Shown: positions 51,083 to 59,239 of the stretch, piece after piece
How the letters are laid out: each line of letters starts with the position of its first letter
Position numbering within the stretch: position 1 is the stretch's first letter
Assembly: GCA_030837785.1 (NCBI GenBank)
Contig: JAUQYA010000153.1
Location: forward strand, 6,705 to 70,704
DNA from: Albidovulum sp.
Lineage (GTDB): Bacteria; Pseudomonadota; Alphaproteobacteria; Rhodobacterales; Rhodobacteraceae
Direction of reading: 5' to 3'
Length of the DNA: 64,000 nt
Notes under the pieces: generated by a model
The model's input: the letters and a program-made list of their open reading frames with translations, nothing else
Told to the model about the DNA's origin: nothing
The model's database searches: none
Translations under genes and position numbers: made by a program

Positions 51083-52072
51083 TCACGCCGCCTGGGTCGC
51101 CGCCCCGGCCACGAGCGCGATCTGGCCGGGCGAAAGGCCGGGCTGCCCCAGCACCCGCGCGATGACCGCGCCGTCGATCAGCACATGCACCGCGTCCTCG
51201 GTGTCCGGATCAGGCTCCACCGTCACCTTCGGGACGGGATGGACAGCGGGATCGTAGAGAATCACAAGTTGGTCCTCGCGCGGGTCGTAGTCGTCGATCG
51301 TCGCCGTTCCCGCCCCTTTTGCCAGCCAGTCCTGCAGAAGGACGGTGTCGGCCCCTTCGCCGCCGTTCACCCAATCGTCCTGGCCGGGAGTGATCGTGTC
51401 GTCGCCCCGCCCGCCGTTGAGGAAGTCGCGGGCGTCGGTGTCGGTGCCATCAGGGCCGGGCTGGCTGCCGTTCAGCACATCGTCACCGTCGCCCCCCATC
51501 AGCGTGTCCTCGCCCGAACCACCCTGCAACGTGTCGTCGCCAAGCCCGCCCTCCAGCGCGTCATTGCCGGCCCCGCCGATCAACGCATCCGCCCCGCCGC
51601 CGCCAAGGAGGCTGTCCGCGCCGTCGCCGCCCGACAGGATGTCGTCGCCCTCGCCCCCGGCGAGCAGATCGTCTCCCTCCCCGCCGGCCAGCGTGTCGGA
51701 CCCGTCGCCGCCTGCAAGGCTGTCATTGCCGGCACCCCCTGCCAGGTCGTCATCGCCCCCGCCACCGCGTATCGCGTCGGCACCCTCCCCGCCCGCAAGC
51801 GTGTCCATGCCGCCGTAGCCGCCGATCTGGTCATCACCACCAAGTCCGGCGATGTCGTCGCCTCCCTCGCTGCCGGGGAGGATGTCTGTCTCGTCGCTGC
51901 CACGGATCGCCTCGGCAAGCGGCGTACCGCCGATCGATGGTGCTGCCGCCGCGCCCTCGGCTTCGACACCGCCGGTGCTTTCGTCGTCGTCCTCGGCAGA
52001 TTTCGTCACGCCCGAGAAATCCACGGCCATTCCCACCATGAGGAGGCCGAAGAGGCCAGCCATCATCAGCAT
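51083..52072 (-). CDS. RTX calcium-binding repeat protein with N-terminal membrane anchor
   Basis: The product has 329 residues from ATG at 52072; an upstream start at 52129 is possible. A hydrophobic start (MLMMAGLFGLLMVGMAVDF) may be a signal anchor. Residues 67-201 form 15 uninterrupted nonapeptide repeats of the GGxGxDxLx type that bind calcium in a beta roll, and two more degenerate units lie near 220-245. The C-terminal domain (about 250-329, ending GQIALVAGAATQAA) has no catalytic motif that I can see. RTX proteins normally leave the cell by a type I system, which is not encoded nearby. Function unknown. Confidence 0.8.
   Translation of the reverse strand: MLMMAGLFGLLMVGMAVDFSGVTKSAEDDDESTGGVEAEGAAAAPSIGGTPLAEAIRGSDETDILPGSEGGDDIAGLGGDDQIGGYGGMDTLAGGEGADAIRGGGGDDDLAGGAGNDSLAGGDGSDTLAGGEGDDLLAGGEGDDILSGGDGADSLLGGGGADALIGGAGNDALEGGLGDDTLQGGSGEDTLMGGDGDDVLNGSQPGPDGTDTDARDFLNGGRGDDTITPGQDDWVNGGEGADTVLLQDWLAKGAGTATIDDYDPREDQLVILYDPAVHPVPKVTVEPDPDTEDAVHVLIDGAVIARVLGQPGLSPGQIALVAGAATQAA
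51470..51874 (-). repeat. Tandem array of 15 RTX nonapeptide repeats (27-bp units)
   Basis: The array encodes GGxGxDxLx units without interruption, 405 bp in all. The units vary at positions 3, 5 and 7-9 but keep the Gly-Gly and Asp positions. Confidence 0.9.
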
Positions 52073-52251
52073 GTCGCACCCCGTTTCATTGTCGCCAGCG
52101 TCCCACAGCCGGCGCACCCCGGCGGCCATTGACAGGCAAAGGCGTTAAGGCGCCGCGAACGCCGGACGGACGGCGACAATTTTCGCGAGATTTCCGTTCT
52201 CCGCCGCACGGGCGATGCGCAGCCCGCGCCCCGCCGGCATGGGCGCCGTGA

Positions 52252-52908
52252 CTACCGGAAGGGGCAGGGCGCGGTGAAGGTCACGCCCTTGCCGGTTTCG
52301 GGATGCGCGAACCTCAGGCTTTCGGCATGAAGCATCAGCCGCGGGAAATCCCGCGCCGGACCCTCGGCATAGAACGGGTCGCCAAGGATCGGGTGCCCGA
52401 TCTCGGCCATGTGGACGCGAAGCTGATGGCTGCGCCCGGTCAGCGGAAAGAGCCGGACGCGCGTCGTGCCATCGGGATCATGGCCCAACACCTTCCAGTC
52501 GGTCTGCGCGGCCTTGCCGTTCACATGGTCCACATGTTGCCGCGGCCGGTTCGGCCAGTCCACGATCAGCGGCAGGTCGACCCGCCCCTCCCTGGGCTCG
52601 AGATGTCCCCAGAGCCGCGCGCGATAGGCCTTCCTGGTCTTCCGCGCCTCGAACTGCCCCGATAGCACCCGCTGCGCATGGCGGGTCAGCGCGAAGACGA
52701 TCACGCCGGAAGTGTCGCGGTCGAGCCGGTGGACCAGGAGCGCCTCGGGGTGCAGCTTCTGGACCCGCCCGATCAGGCAGTCGGCCAGATGCTCGCCCTT
52801 GCCCGGAACCGTCAGAAGCCCGGCGGGCTTGTCGACGACAAGGATCGCGTGATCGGCATGGATCACGCGCAGGGGCGCGTCAGGCGGAGCATAACTCGCA
52901 TCGGTCAT
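52252..52908 (-). CDS. RluA-family pseudouridine synthase
   Basis: The product has 218 residues from ATG at 52908; longer in-frame extensions look unlike the family. The catalytic motif HRLDRDTSGVIVFA contains the essential Asp. Other family segments are ILVVDKPAGLLTVPGKGEHL and PLTGRSHQLRVHMAEIGHPI. Without an N-terminal S4 domain it resembles RluA, which modifies 23S rRNA and tRNA. It diverges from lldD. Confidence 0.9.
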   Translation of the reverse strand: MTDASYAPPDAPLRVIHADHAILVVDKPAGLLTVPGKGEHLADCLIGRVQKLHPEALLVHRLDRDTSGVIVFALTRHAQRVLSGQFEARKTRKAYRARLWGHLEPREGRVDLPLIVDWPNRPRQHVDHVNGKAAQTDWKVLGHDPDGTTRVRLFPLTGRSHQLRVHMAEIGHPILGDPFYAEGPARDFPRLMLHAESLRFAHPETGKGVTFTAPCPFR

Positions 52909-52991
52909 GGGCGGTGCCCTAGCACGGGAAGCGGGCGCGTGCAGCCCCGATCCCGCCGCAGGCGACAAAGTGGATTGTCAGATACCGGGTA

Positions 52992-53016
52992 AATTGGTAA
53001 TTCAACTTGACCAATT
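52992..53016. promoter_or_regulatory. Inverted-repeat operator of the lactate dehydrogenase gene
   Basis: AATTGGT at 52992-52998 and ACCAATT at 53010-53016 form a perfect 7-bp inverted repeat with an 11-base spacer, ending 12 bp before the lldD ATG. LldR/PdhR-type GntR regulators recognise AATTGGT-N3-ACCAATT, so the half-sites match but the spacing is wider. Confidence 0.55.
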
Positions 53017-53028
53017 CAGAGGTATTCC

Positions 53029-54192
53029 ATGCCCGTGATCACCTGCATCGACGATCTCAAGCGCCTCTATCGCCGACGGGTGCCGCGGATGTTCTACGAC
53101 TACGCGGAATCCGGCAGCTGGACCGAACAGACCCTCCGCGACAACGTCGCTGACTTTGCCGAAATCCGGCTGAGGCAGAAGATCGCCGTCGACATGACCG
53201 GCCGTTCCACCGCGTCGGCGATGATCGGAGAGCCTGTCGCCATGCCCGTGGCTCTTGCCCCGGTAGGGCTGACCGGCATGCAGAACGCCGATGGCGAGAT
53301 CAAGGCAGCGCGGGCAGCCGAGAGGTTCGGCGTGCCCTTCACGCTTTCCACGATGTCGATCTGCTCGATCGAGGACGTTGCCGCGCATGTGTCGAAGCCG
53401 TTCTGGTTCCAGATCTACGCGCTCAACGACGACGACTTCAACGCGAGGATCATCGGGCGCGCGAAGGCGGCGGGCTGTTCCGCGCTGGTGATCACGGTCG
53501 ATCTGCAGATTCTCGGCCAGCGCCACCGGGATCTGAAGAACGGGCTTTCGGCGCCGCCCAAGTTCACGATTCCGACGATGCTGAACCTTGCCACCAAATG
53601 GGCCTGGGGGCTGGAGATGCTGCGGACGAAGCGGCGGTTCTTCGGCAACATCGTCGGCCATGTCGAAGGGGTTTCCGATCCCTCGTCGCTGTCCTCCTGG
53701 ACGGCCGAGAAGTTCGATCCTGCGCTCAACTGGGACAAGATCGGGAAGCTCATGGACCTCTGGGGCGGCAAGGTGATCCTCAAGGGCATCCTCGACGTCG
53801 AGGATGCCGAAAAGGCCGCGAGCCTCGGCGCCGACGCGATCGTGGTGTCGAACCACGGCGGGCGGCAGCTCGACGGGGCGTTGTCCTCGATCCGGATGCT
53901 GCCGGGGATCGCCGCGGCGGTCGGCGGCAGGACCGAAGTCTGGATGGACGGCGGAATCCGCTCCGGTCAGGACGTGCTCAAGGCCGTGGCGCTCGGGGCG
54001 AAGGGGGTGATGATCGGGCGCGCCTTCGTCTACGGGCTCGGCGCGATGGGCGAGGCGGGGGTCACGAAGGCGCTCCAGCTCATCCACAAGGAGCTTGACA
54101 CTTCGATGGCACTCTGCGGCGAAACCGGCCTTGCCCGCGTCGGGCGGCACAACGTGCTTGTCCCGAAGGGCTTCCTCGACGGCTATTGCTGA
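53029..54192 (+). CDS. lldD: L-lactate dehydrogenase (FMN-dependent alpha-hydroxy acid dehydrogenase)
   Basis: The product has 387 residues. FYDYAESGSWTEQTLRDNVA, the FMN-binding SNHGGRQLDGALSS with the catalytic His, and DGGIRSGQDVLKAVALGAKG are hallmarks of this family. It oxidises L-lactate to pyruvate and passes electrons to the quinone pool. Relatives oxidise glycolate or mandelate; the operator-like repeat upstream favours lactate. The gene is monocistronic. Confidence 0.92.
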   Translation: MPVITCIDDLKRLYRRRVPRMFYDYAESGSWTEQTLRDNVADFAEIRLRQKIAVDMTGRSTASAMIGEPVAMPVALAPVGLTGMQNADGEIKAARAAERFGVPFTLSTMSICSIEDVAAHVSKPFWFQIYALNDDDFNARIIGRAKAAGCSALVITVDLQILGQRHRDLKNGLSAPPKFTIPTMLNLATKWAWGLEMLRTKRRFFGNIVGHVEGVSDPSSLSSWTAEKFDPALNWDKIGKLMDLWGGKVILKGILDVEDAEKAASLGADAIVVSNHGGRQLDGALSSIRMLPGIAAAVGGRTEVWMDGGIRSGQDVLKAVALGAKGVMIGRAFVYGLGAMGEAGVTKALQLIHKELDTSMALCGETGLARVGRHNVLVPKGFLDGYC

Positions 54193-54311
54193 GCGCCTCG
54201 GGGCCGGCCAAGGCGCCAGATTCCGCTTTCCTTCGCCCTGCTTCCGGTCTATACGCCCGCGTTCATGGGCATGCACCCTTGGAGGATGCCCGCAACGCAA
54301 TGGAGAAACCT

Positions 54312-54923
54312 ATGGCTGGTGAGATCCCCGATCTTATCGCCGAGGTACGGACGGGGACAGGCAAGGGGGCCGCTCGTCAAGCTCGTCGTGAGGGCTACGT
54401 ACCCGGCATCGTCTACGGCGACGGCAAGGCGCCGCGGCCGATCAACATCAAGTACTACGACCTCTTGAAGCGCCTGAAGGCCGGCCGCTTCCTGTCGACG
54501 CTCTTCAACCTGAAGGTCGAGGGCGAAGACGACGTGCGCGTGATCTGCCGCGGCGTCCAGCGAGACGTGGTCAAGGACCTGCCGACGCATATCGACCTGA
54601 TGCGCCTGCACCGGGCGAGCCGGATCAACCTCTTCATCCACGTCACCTTCGAGAACCACGAGAAGGCGCCGGGGCTGAAGAAGGGCGGCACGCTGACGAT
54701 CGTGCGCCCCGAGGTCGAACTGGAAGTGACCGCGGGTGACATCCCCGATCACATCACCGTCGATCTCGCCGGGCGCGACATCGGCGATGTCATCCACATC
54801 AACGATGTCGAGCTGCCCGCGGGTGCGGTCCCGACGATCAAGCGCAACTTCGTCATCGCCAACATCGCGGCGCCCTCGGGCCTGCGGTCGGCCGACGAAG
54901 AAGCCGAGGGCGCCCCGGAATAA
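54312..54923 (+). CDS. rplY: 50S ribosomal protein L25/CTC form
   Basis: The product has 203 residues from ATG at 54312 with GGAGA upstream. It begins MAGEIPDLIAEVRTGTGKGA, contains ARQARREGYVPGIVYGDGKA and has the C-terminal CTC beta domain (about 100-190). L25 binds 5S rRNA. The terminal low-complexity tail is acidic (ADEEAEGAPE). Confidence 0.95.
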   Translation: MAGEIPDLIAEVRTGTGKGAARQARREGYVPGIVYGDGKAPRPINIKYYDLLKRLKAGRFLSTLFNLKVEGEDDVRVICRGVQRDVVKDLPTHIDLMRLHRASRINLFIHVTFENHEKAPGLKKGGTLTIVRPEVELEVTAGDIPDHITVDLAGRDIGDVIHINDVELPAGAVPTIKRNFVIANIAAPSGLRSADEEAEGAPE

Positions 54924-54948
54924 CCGGCCCGCCCGCGCGGCGAAACCG

Positions 54949-54972
54949 GCGGGGCCCTCGGGCCCCGCTTTT
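54949..54972 (+). terminator. Intrinsic terminator of rplY
   Basis: GCGGGGCC-CTCG-GGCCCCGC is a perfect 8-bp stem followed directly by TTTT, starting 26 bp after the rplY stop. Confidence 0.8.
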
Positions 54973-55052
54973 CGTTCCGGGCCCGGGGGCCGGCGCCGCT
55001 TGTGCGGCCATCCCCGCCCGACTACCCTTCCCCCGCCAGAACGAGGTGAGCC

Positions 55053-55745
55053 ATGCGCCTTTTCGTGGGCCTCGGAAACCCCGGAGCCAGATACGCGACG
55101 AACCGGCACAACGTCGGCTTCATGGCCGTGGACCGGGTCGCGGCCGATCACGGCTTCGCGCCCTGGCGCGCGAAATTCCAGGGCGAGGCGAGCGAGGGCC
55201 GGCTGGGGGCCGAGCGCGTGGTGCTTCTCAAACCGCAGACCTTCATGAACCTTTCCGGACAATCCGTGGGCGAGGCCATGCGCTTCTTCAAGCTCGAGCC
55301 CGCCGATGTCGTCGTCTTCCATGACGAGCTTGACCTCGTCCCCGGCAAGGTGCGGGTCAAGGACGGCGGCGGCCATGCCGGCCATAACGGGCTCAGGTCG
55401 ATCCACCAGCACATCGGCGAGGCCTACGTGCGCGTCCGTATCGGCATCGGCCACCCCGGGCACAAGGACCGCGTCTCGGCCTATGTGCTCTCCGACTTCG
55501 CCAAGGCCGATCAGGACTGGCTCGACGACGTCTTGCGAGGCATTTCGGACGGGGCGCCCGCGCTTGCCGAGCGCGACGCGGCGCGGTTCATGAACGCGGT
55601 CGCGCTGCGCACCGCGCCGCCGCGTTCGTCGAACGCGACGCCAGCCGGAAACGACCCGGTGCCGCGCCCGGCGCAGCCGGACACTGGCGCCGCCGAGCCT
55701 TCCGCGACAACGCCGCTGCAACGGCTTCTCGACCGTTTTCGCTGA
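55053..55745 (+). CDS. pth: Peptidyl-tRNA hydrolase
   Basis: The product has 230 residues. MRLFVGLGNPGARYATNRHN with VGFMAVDRV (catalytic His in the NRHN motif) and FHDELDLVPGKVRVKDGGGH, then AGHNGLRSI identify Pth. It frees tRNA from peptidyl-tRNA that drops off ribosomes. The last 40 residues are a Pro/Ala-rich extension. Genes rplY-pth next to each other are typical. Confidence 0.96.
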   Translation: MRLFVGLGNPGARYATNRHNVGFMAVDRVAADHGFAPWRAKFQGEASEGRLGAERVVLLKPQTFMNLSGQSVGEAMRFFKLEPADVVVFHDELDLVPGKVRVKDGGGHAGHNGLRSIHQHIGEAYVRVRIGIGHPGHKDRVSAYVLSDFAKADQDWLDDVLRGISDGAPALAERDAARFMNAVALRTAPPRSSNATPAGNDPVPRPAQPDTGAAEPSATTPLQRLLDRFR

Positions 55746-55817
55746 ACCGCCCGGCCCTCGCCGATTGACGGCGCCGGGGGGGTCAGGCAGCATGATTCCA
55801 GATGAAAAGGAGCACCG

Positions 55818-56912
55818 ATGACTGGCCACACGACCGGAAGGATTTCGCTCTGGCCCATCCTTCTGCCGCTTGCCGCCGCCGCGGTGCTGGTCATCAAGCA
55901 TTTCGGCCTGATCCAGACGTCGAGCATTTCTGGCCTGCTGATCTGCGCCGCGGCGCTCGCCGGGGCGGTGTTCGCGGCCGTGCATCACGCCGAGGTGCTT
56001 GCGCTGAAACTCGGAGAGCCCTTCGGGTCCATCCTTCTGGCCGTGGCGGTGACGATCATCGAGGTTGCGCTGATCGTCTCGATCCTCAGCACCGATACCC
56101 CGGGAAGCACGACTGTCGCGCGCGACACCGTCTATGCCACGCTGATGATCGTGCTGAACGGGGTCGTGGGTCTGTGCCTGATCGCCGGCGGCTGGCGGCA
56201 CCGCGAGCAGGCCTTCCGGATCGAAGGTGCCGCGGCGGCGCTCGCGGTTCTGGGCACGCTGGCGACGCTCGCGCTGATCCTTCCGAATTTCACGCGTGCG
56301 GTGCACGGCCCATTCTATGCCCCCGTGCAACTCGGCGTCATCGGCGTGGCGTCGCTTGTCCTCTACGTGGTCTTCGTCTTCGTGCAGACGGTGCGGCACC
56401 GGGACTATTTCGTCGGCACGGCGCCGACTGCCAGCGCAGCCCATGCGGTGCCTACCGGCGTGGCGGCTTCGCTGTCGCTCGTGCTTCTGCTCCTGTCGCT
56501 CACCACCGTCATCCTCCTTGCCAAGGCGATCTCCAAGCCGATCGAGAGCCTGATCCTGTCGGCGGGCCTGCCGCAGGGCTTTCTGGGCGTGGTCATCGCC
56601 GCCCTGGTGCTTCTGCCCGAAGGCATCGCCTCGGTGCGCGCGGCCTTGGCCAACCAGCTTCAGAACAGCATCAACCTGGCGCTGGGGTCGGCGATCGCCA
56701 GCATCGGCCTGACGATTCCCATCGTTTCCATCGCGTCGCTGGTCCGCGAAGATCCGCTGGTTCTTGGCGTTTCGCCGGAGGACATGATCCTTCTGCTCCT
56801 GACCCTGTTCGTCGGGGGGCTCACGCTCGGAACCGGGCGCACGACGGTTCTGCAAGGGACCGTCCATCTGGTGATCTTCTGCATCTTCCTGCTGCTGTCA
56901 GCCGTCCCCTGA
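55818..56912 (+). CDS. chaA: Calcium/proton antiporter, ChaA family
   Basis: The product has 364 residues with about 11 membrane helices. The two alpha repeats of the CaCA superfamily show in the segment LAVAVTIIEVALIVSILSTD (acidic Glu) and ALVLLPEGIASVRAALANQL (second Glu), as in ChaA. It exports Ca2+ or Na+/K+ in exchange for protons at high pH. The ion specificity is not readable from sequence. Confidence 0.88.
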   Translation: MTGHTTGRISLWPILLPLAAAAVLVIKHFGLIQTSSISGLLICAAALAGAVFAAVHHAEVLALKLGEPFGSILLAVAVTIIEVALIVSILSTDTPGSTTVARDTVYATLMIVLNGVVGLCLIAGGWRHREQAFRIEGAAAALAVLGTLATLALILPNFTRAVHGPFYAPVQLGVIGVASLVLYVVFVFVQTVRHRDYFVGTAPTASAAHAVPTGVAASLSLVLLLLSLTTVILLAKAISKPIESLILSAGLPQGFLGVVIAALVLLPEGIASVRAALANQLQNSINLALGSAIASIGLTIPIVSIASLVREDPLVLGVSPEDMILLLLTLFVGGLTLGTGRTTVLQGTVHLVIFCIFLLLSAVP

Positions 56913-56937
56913 AAAGGGGCAAGCGATCCGAGGTGTC

Positions 56938-57324
56938 ATGACCACGACCGGCCCGTCCAGATACGACGCTGTCAATGTCCTCGGCAGCCCGCTCGAACCC
57001 TGTTCCACGGCGCCGCTCACCGGCTTTTTCCGCGACGGCCACTGCAACACCTGCGCCGAGGATCGCGGCAGCCACACCGTCTGTGCGGTGATGACGGCGG
57101 AATTCCTCGCCTTCTCGAAATACCTCGGGAACGACCTGTCCACGCCGCGGCCGGAATTCCGGTTTCCTGGCGTCAGGCCGGGCGAGACCTGGTGCCTCTG
57201 CGCCGGGCGGTTCCTTCAGGCCCATGACGAAGGCTGCGCGCCGCAGGTGCGTCTGGCGGCCACGCATGTCCGCGCACTCGACATCGTGCCGCTCGCTGTC
57301 CTGAAACTCTACGCCGCGGGCTGA
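56938..57324 (+). CDS. DUF2237 family protein
   Basis: The product has 128 residues. NVLGSPLEPCSTAPLTGFFR, the DGHCNTCAEDRGSHTVCAVM cysteine pattern and WCLCAGRFLQAHDEGCAPQV are characteristic of DUF2237. The seven or so Cys residues suggest metal or redox chemistry, but the function is unknown. It lies 25 bp after the antiporter. Confidence 0.85.
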   Translation: MTTTGPSRYDAVNVLGSPLEPCSTAPLTGFFRDGHCNTCAEDRGSHTVCAVMTAEFLAFSKYLGNDLSTPRPEFRFPGVRPGETWCLCAGRFLQAHDEGCAPQVRLAATHVRALDIVPLAVLKLYAAG

Positions 57325-57327
57325 GGT

Positions 57328-57876
57328 TCAGCCGGCCACGCGCAGCGTCGCGTCGGGCTGATCGTGGTCGGTCGGCGCGGCGGGGGCCGGCAGCATCTCG
57401 TCATCCATCAGATCCTCGATGAACAGGCTGAGAAGCTGGGGCCGCCCGTTCACGCCGGCCTTGCGGTAGATCGCGTTCGTCTGGGCCTTCACCGTGCCTT
57501 CGGCGGTACCGCGCAGCGAAGCGATTTCCTGGGTCGAAAGCCCCTTGATCGCAAACAGGGCGACGTCGCGCTCCGCCGAGGTGAGCCCCCAGTCGCGAAA
57601 GCGCGTCTGCATCAGTTCCATGAAGGCGCCCGAGACCTGGCGCAGCTGGTCCTCTGCCCGCTTCTGCCGCTTGAGAATGCGGGTCAGGACGATCACGCTC
57701 AGGAAGGCTCCGCAGACCAGGCCAAGCATCGCGCCCACCTCGAGCAGTTCGCGGAGTTCCCAGTCGATCGGCCGATGGTTGACCCCGAGCAGGGTCAGGA
57801 TTGTGCCCCCGGACAGGAAGGCCGCGCACAGCACCTGCAGGAAGAGAAGGGTGAAGACGGCGACCGTGTCACGCAT
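57328..57876 (-). CDS. Membrane-bound LuxR-type transcriptional regulator
   Basis: The product has 182 residues. Two membrane helices (about 5-30 and 45-68: VFTLLFLQVLCAAFLSGGTI and GAMLGLVCGAFLSVIVLTRI) are followed by a short helix and a C-terminal LuxR-type HTH (about 95-160: LTSAERDVALFAIKGLSTQE, IASLRGTAEGTVKAQTNAIY, RKAGVNGRPQLLSLF). There is no receiver or autoinducer domain. It lies 47 bp after the PepSY-like gene on the same strand, so the two may be cotranscribed. It may sense a membrane or periplasmic signal. Confidence 0.75.
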   Translation of the reverse strand: MRDTVAVFTLLFLQVLCAAFLSGGTILTLLGVNHRPIDWELRELLEVGAMLGLVCGAFLSVIVLTRILKRQKRAEDQLRQVSGAFMELMQTRFRDWGLTSAERDVALFAIKGLSTQEIASLRGTAEGTVKAQTNAIYRKAGVNGRPQLLSLFIEDLMDDEMLPAPAAPTDHDQPDATLRVAG

Positions 57877-57923
57877 CGGCCCCTCCCGGCGCGGAGGGGT
57901 GGCAAAGGTCGTCGCGGTGTCGA

Positions 57924-58490
57924 CTATTCCCCGACACCGGTCGATTCTTTCGACTTCTTTTCCTTGGACCAGCCTTTCGAGGATTCCTTGCTTGGCTCCT
58001 TGCCGGGTTCCTTGCTTGGCTCCTCGCCGGACTCTCTGGACGGCTCCTCGCCCGGTTCCCTCGCGGGTTCCTTCGACGGTTCCTCGCCCGGCTCTTCGCC
58101 GGAGCCGTTGCCGTCCCCGTCCGGCTCAGACCCTGCATCGGGGTCGGAGCCCGTGCCCCCGCCATCGGTGGCGGACGATCCCGAACCTGCCGTTGACCCG
58201 TTAGCGCCCGACCCGGTATTGCCGTCGGCAACCCGCACATCGCCACTGTCGTCGGTGTAGTCGCGCAGGATCTCGCCCGTGCTCGGGTCCAGGACGATCT
58301 CGCGCTGCAGCCTGCCCCTGGTCGCCTCGATGCGAACGCGGCCAAGCCAGGTCCGGCTGCGGCCGGTGATGCGGAATCCCTCCCGTGCAAGCCGCGTCTC
58401 GACGTCGCTTTCGACATCCCGGGCGGCGGCCGGAACGGCGAGCGCGGCGACAAGGCCGGCGGTCGTCAGAAGGAGCTTGCGTCTGGTCAT
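57924..58490 (-). CDS. Secreted PepSY-like protein with Glu/Pro/Ser/Lys repeat tail
   Basis: The product has 188 residues from ATG at 58490. It has a signal peptide with twin Arg (TRRKLLLTTAGLVAALAVPA), a short PepSY-like domain (about 25-80: VETRLAREGFRITGRSRTWL, LQREIVLDPSTGEILRDYTD), then a Gly/Ser/Asp-rich part and a tail of imperfect GEEPSKEP-type repeats to the end. The tail is highly charged and disordered. It precedes the membrane LuxR gene. Function unknown; PepSY domains often bind or inhibit proteases or peptidoglycan-related enzymes. Confidence 0.65.
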   Translation of the reverse strand: MTRRKLLLTTAGLVAALAVPAAARDVESDVETRLAREGFRITGRSRTWLGRVRIEATRGRLQREIVLDPSTGEILRDYTDDSGDVRVADGNTGSGANGSTAGSGSSATDGGGTGSDPDAGSEPDGDGNGSGEEPGEEPSKEPAREPGEEPSRESGEEPSKEPGKEPSKESSKGWSKEKKSKESTGVGE

Positions 58491-58587
58491 GGCCAAGTAA
58501 ACATCGCATCCACGTGGCGATTTTTTGGCTAACGTAAAGCGTTCACAAGGATTATTGCGACTTCAAATGGGTTTGGTTTCGGTTTCG

Positions 58588-58914
58588 TCAACGATCCTCG
58601 TCCTGATCGAAGATCGCTTCCGAAAGCAGGGTGATTCCGTCCGCATCGAAGTAGCGCTCGACGGCGATTCCACGCCGGTCGACCTTCTCCATCACGCAGG
58701 CGCCCGTGCAGTTGAAGACCCGCCGCACGCTGCTCTCGTGTCCGCGCGCCTCGATCGACAGGACGCTCGCGTTCCAGCGGACGTCGATGTCGGCGAAGCC
58801 CTGGGAGGTCATCGTGCGAAGCTGGTCGCGCACGATGCCCGAGAGGTTGACCGGCGCCAGCGCGACGGCAAGGCGCTGCTGCGGTGCTGACGCGATGTCC
58901 TTTTGGTGCATCAT
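58588..58914 (-). CDS. Small protein of unknown function
   Basis: The product has 108 residues (107 if the second Met is used). It has no signal peptide and no membrane helix, is mixed alpha/beta, and has two Cys in NCTGACVMEKVDRRGIAV. The family is not recognised. Codon usage fits the neighbourhood. About 100 bp upstream lies an array of CATAAACC repeats, the most regular operator-like element of this part of the window, which suggests tight regulation. Confidence 0.6.
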   Translation of the reverse strand: MMHQKDIASAPQQRLAVALAPVNLSGIVRDQLRTMTSQGFADIDVRWNASVLSIEARGHESSVRRVFNCTGACVMEKVDRRGIAVERYFDADGITLLSEAIFDQDEDR

Positions 58915-59239
58915 TTCCCATCCCCTGTGTGCAGGTGTCTCGTCATGCGGCGCCCAGGCCGATCATCGGGCCGGCCGCCGTCTGTAACAGATGGCCAGCG
59001 ATGCGGTTGCAGCGCCATAAACCGCTGCCAGAAGGGCATAAACCAGGGTTTATGACGGAAAGGATAGGCGCGGGGGCGTGACCAATCGGTTTTCGGCATT
59101 CCGGTTGGCGCCAAATGGGCGACGATTGGGCGCCCGCGCGGCAGTTCCGCGGCACCGACGCGCGCCGCCGTCGCCGCGCAGATGGCGGGGAAACAGCCCG
59201 CACTTGCCGGCGCGAATCGCCCCGGCGCCGGGAAACAGG
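58915..59239. other. Gap between the small unknown gene and trpB
   Basis: No gene is supported in these 325 bp. The right half is GC-rich with no motif. The left half contains the CATAAACC repeats (separate entry) and a comparatively AT-rich stretch, likely the promoter of the gene at 58588. Confidence 0.5.
59016..59054. promoter_or_regulatory. Triple CATAAACC operator-like array
   Basis: CATAAACC occurs at 59016-59023 and again exactly 21 bp on at 59037-59044. The second copy forms a perfect palindrome with GGTTTATG at 59047-59054 (2-base spacer). Two helical turns separate the direct copies. It lies about 100 bp upstream of the gene at 58588-58914 on the minus strand. Confidence 0.6.

Noticed and set aside
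54249..56867. Open frame of 872 codons opposite rplY, pth and chaA
   Set aside because: It spans three intact genes on the other strand; the product is low-complexity Arg/Asp/His-rich and contains no family motif.
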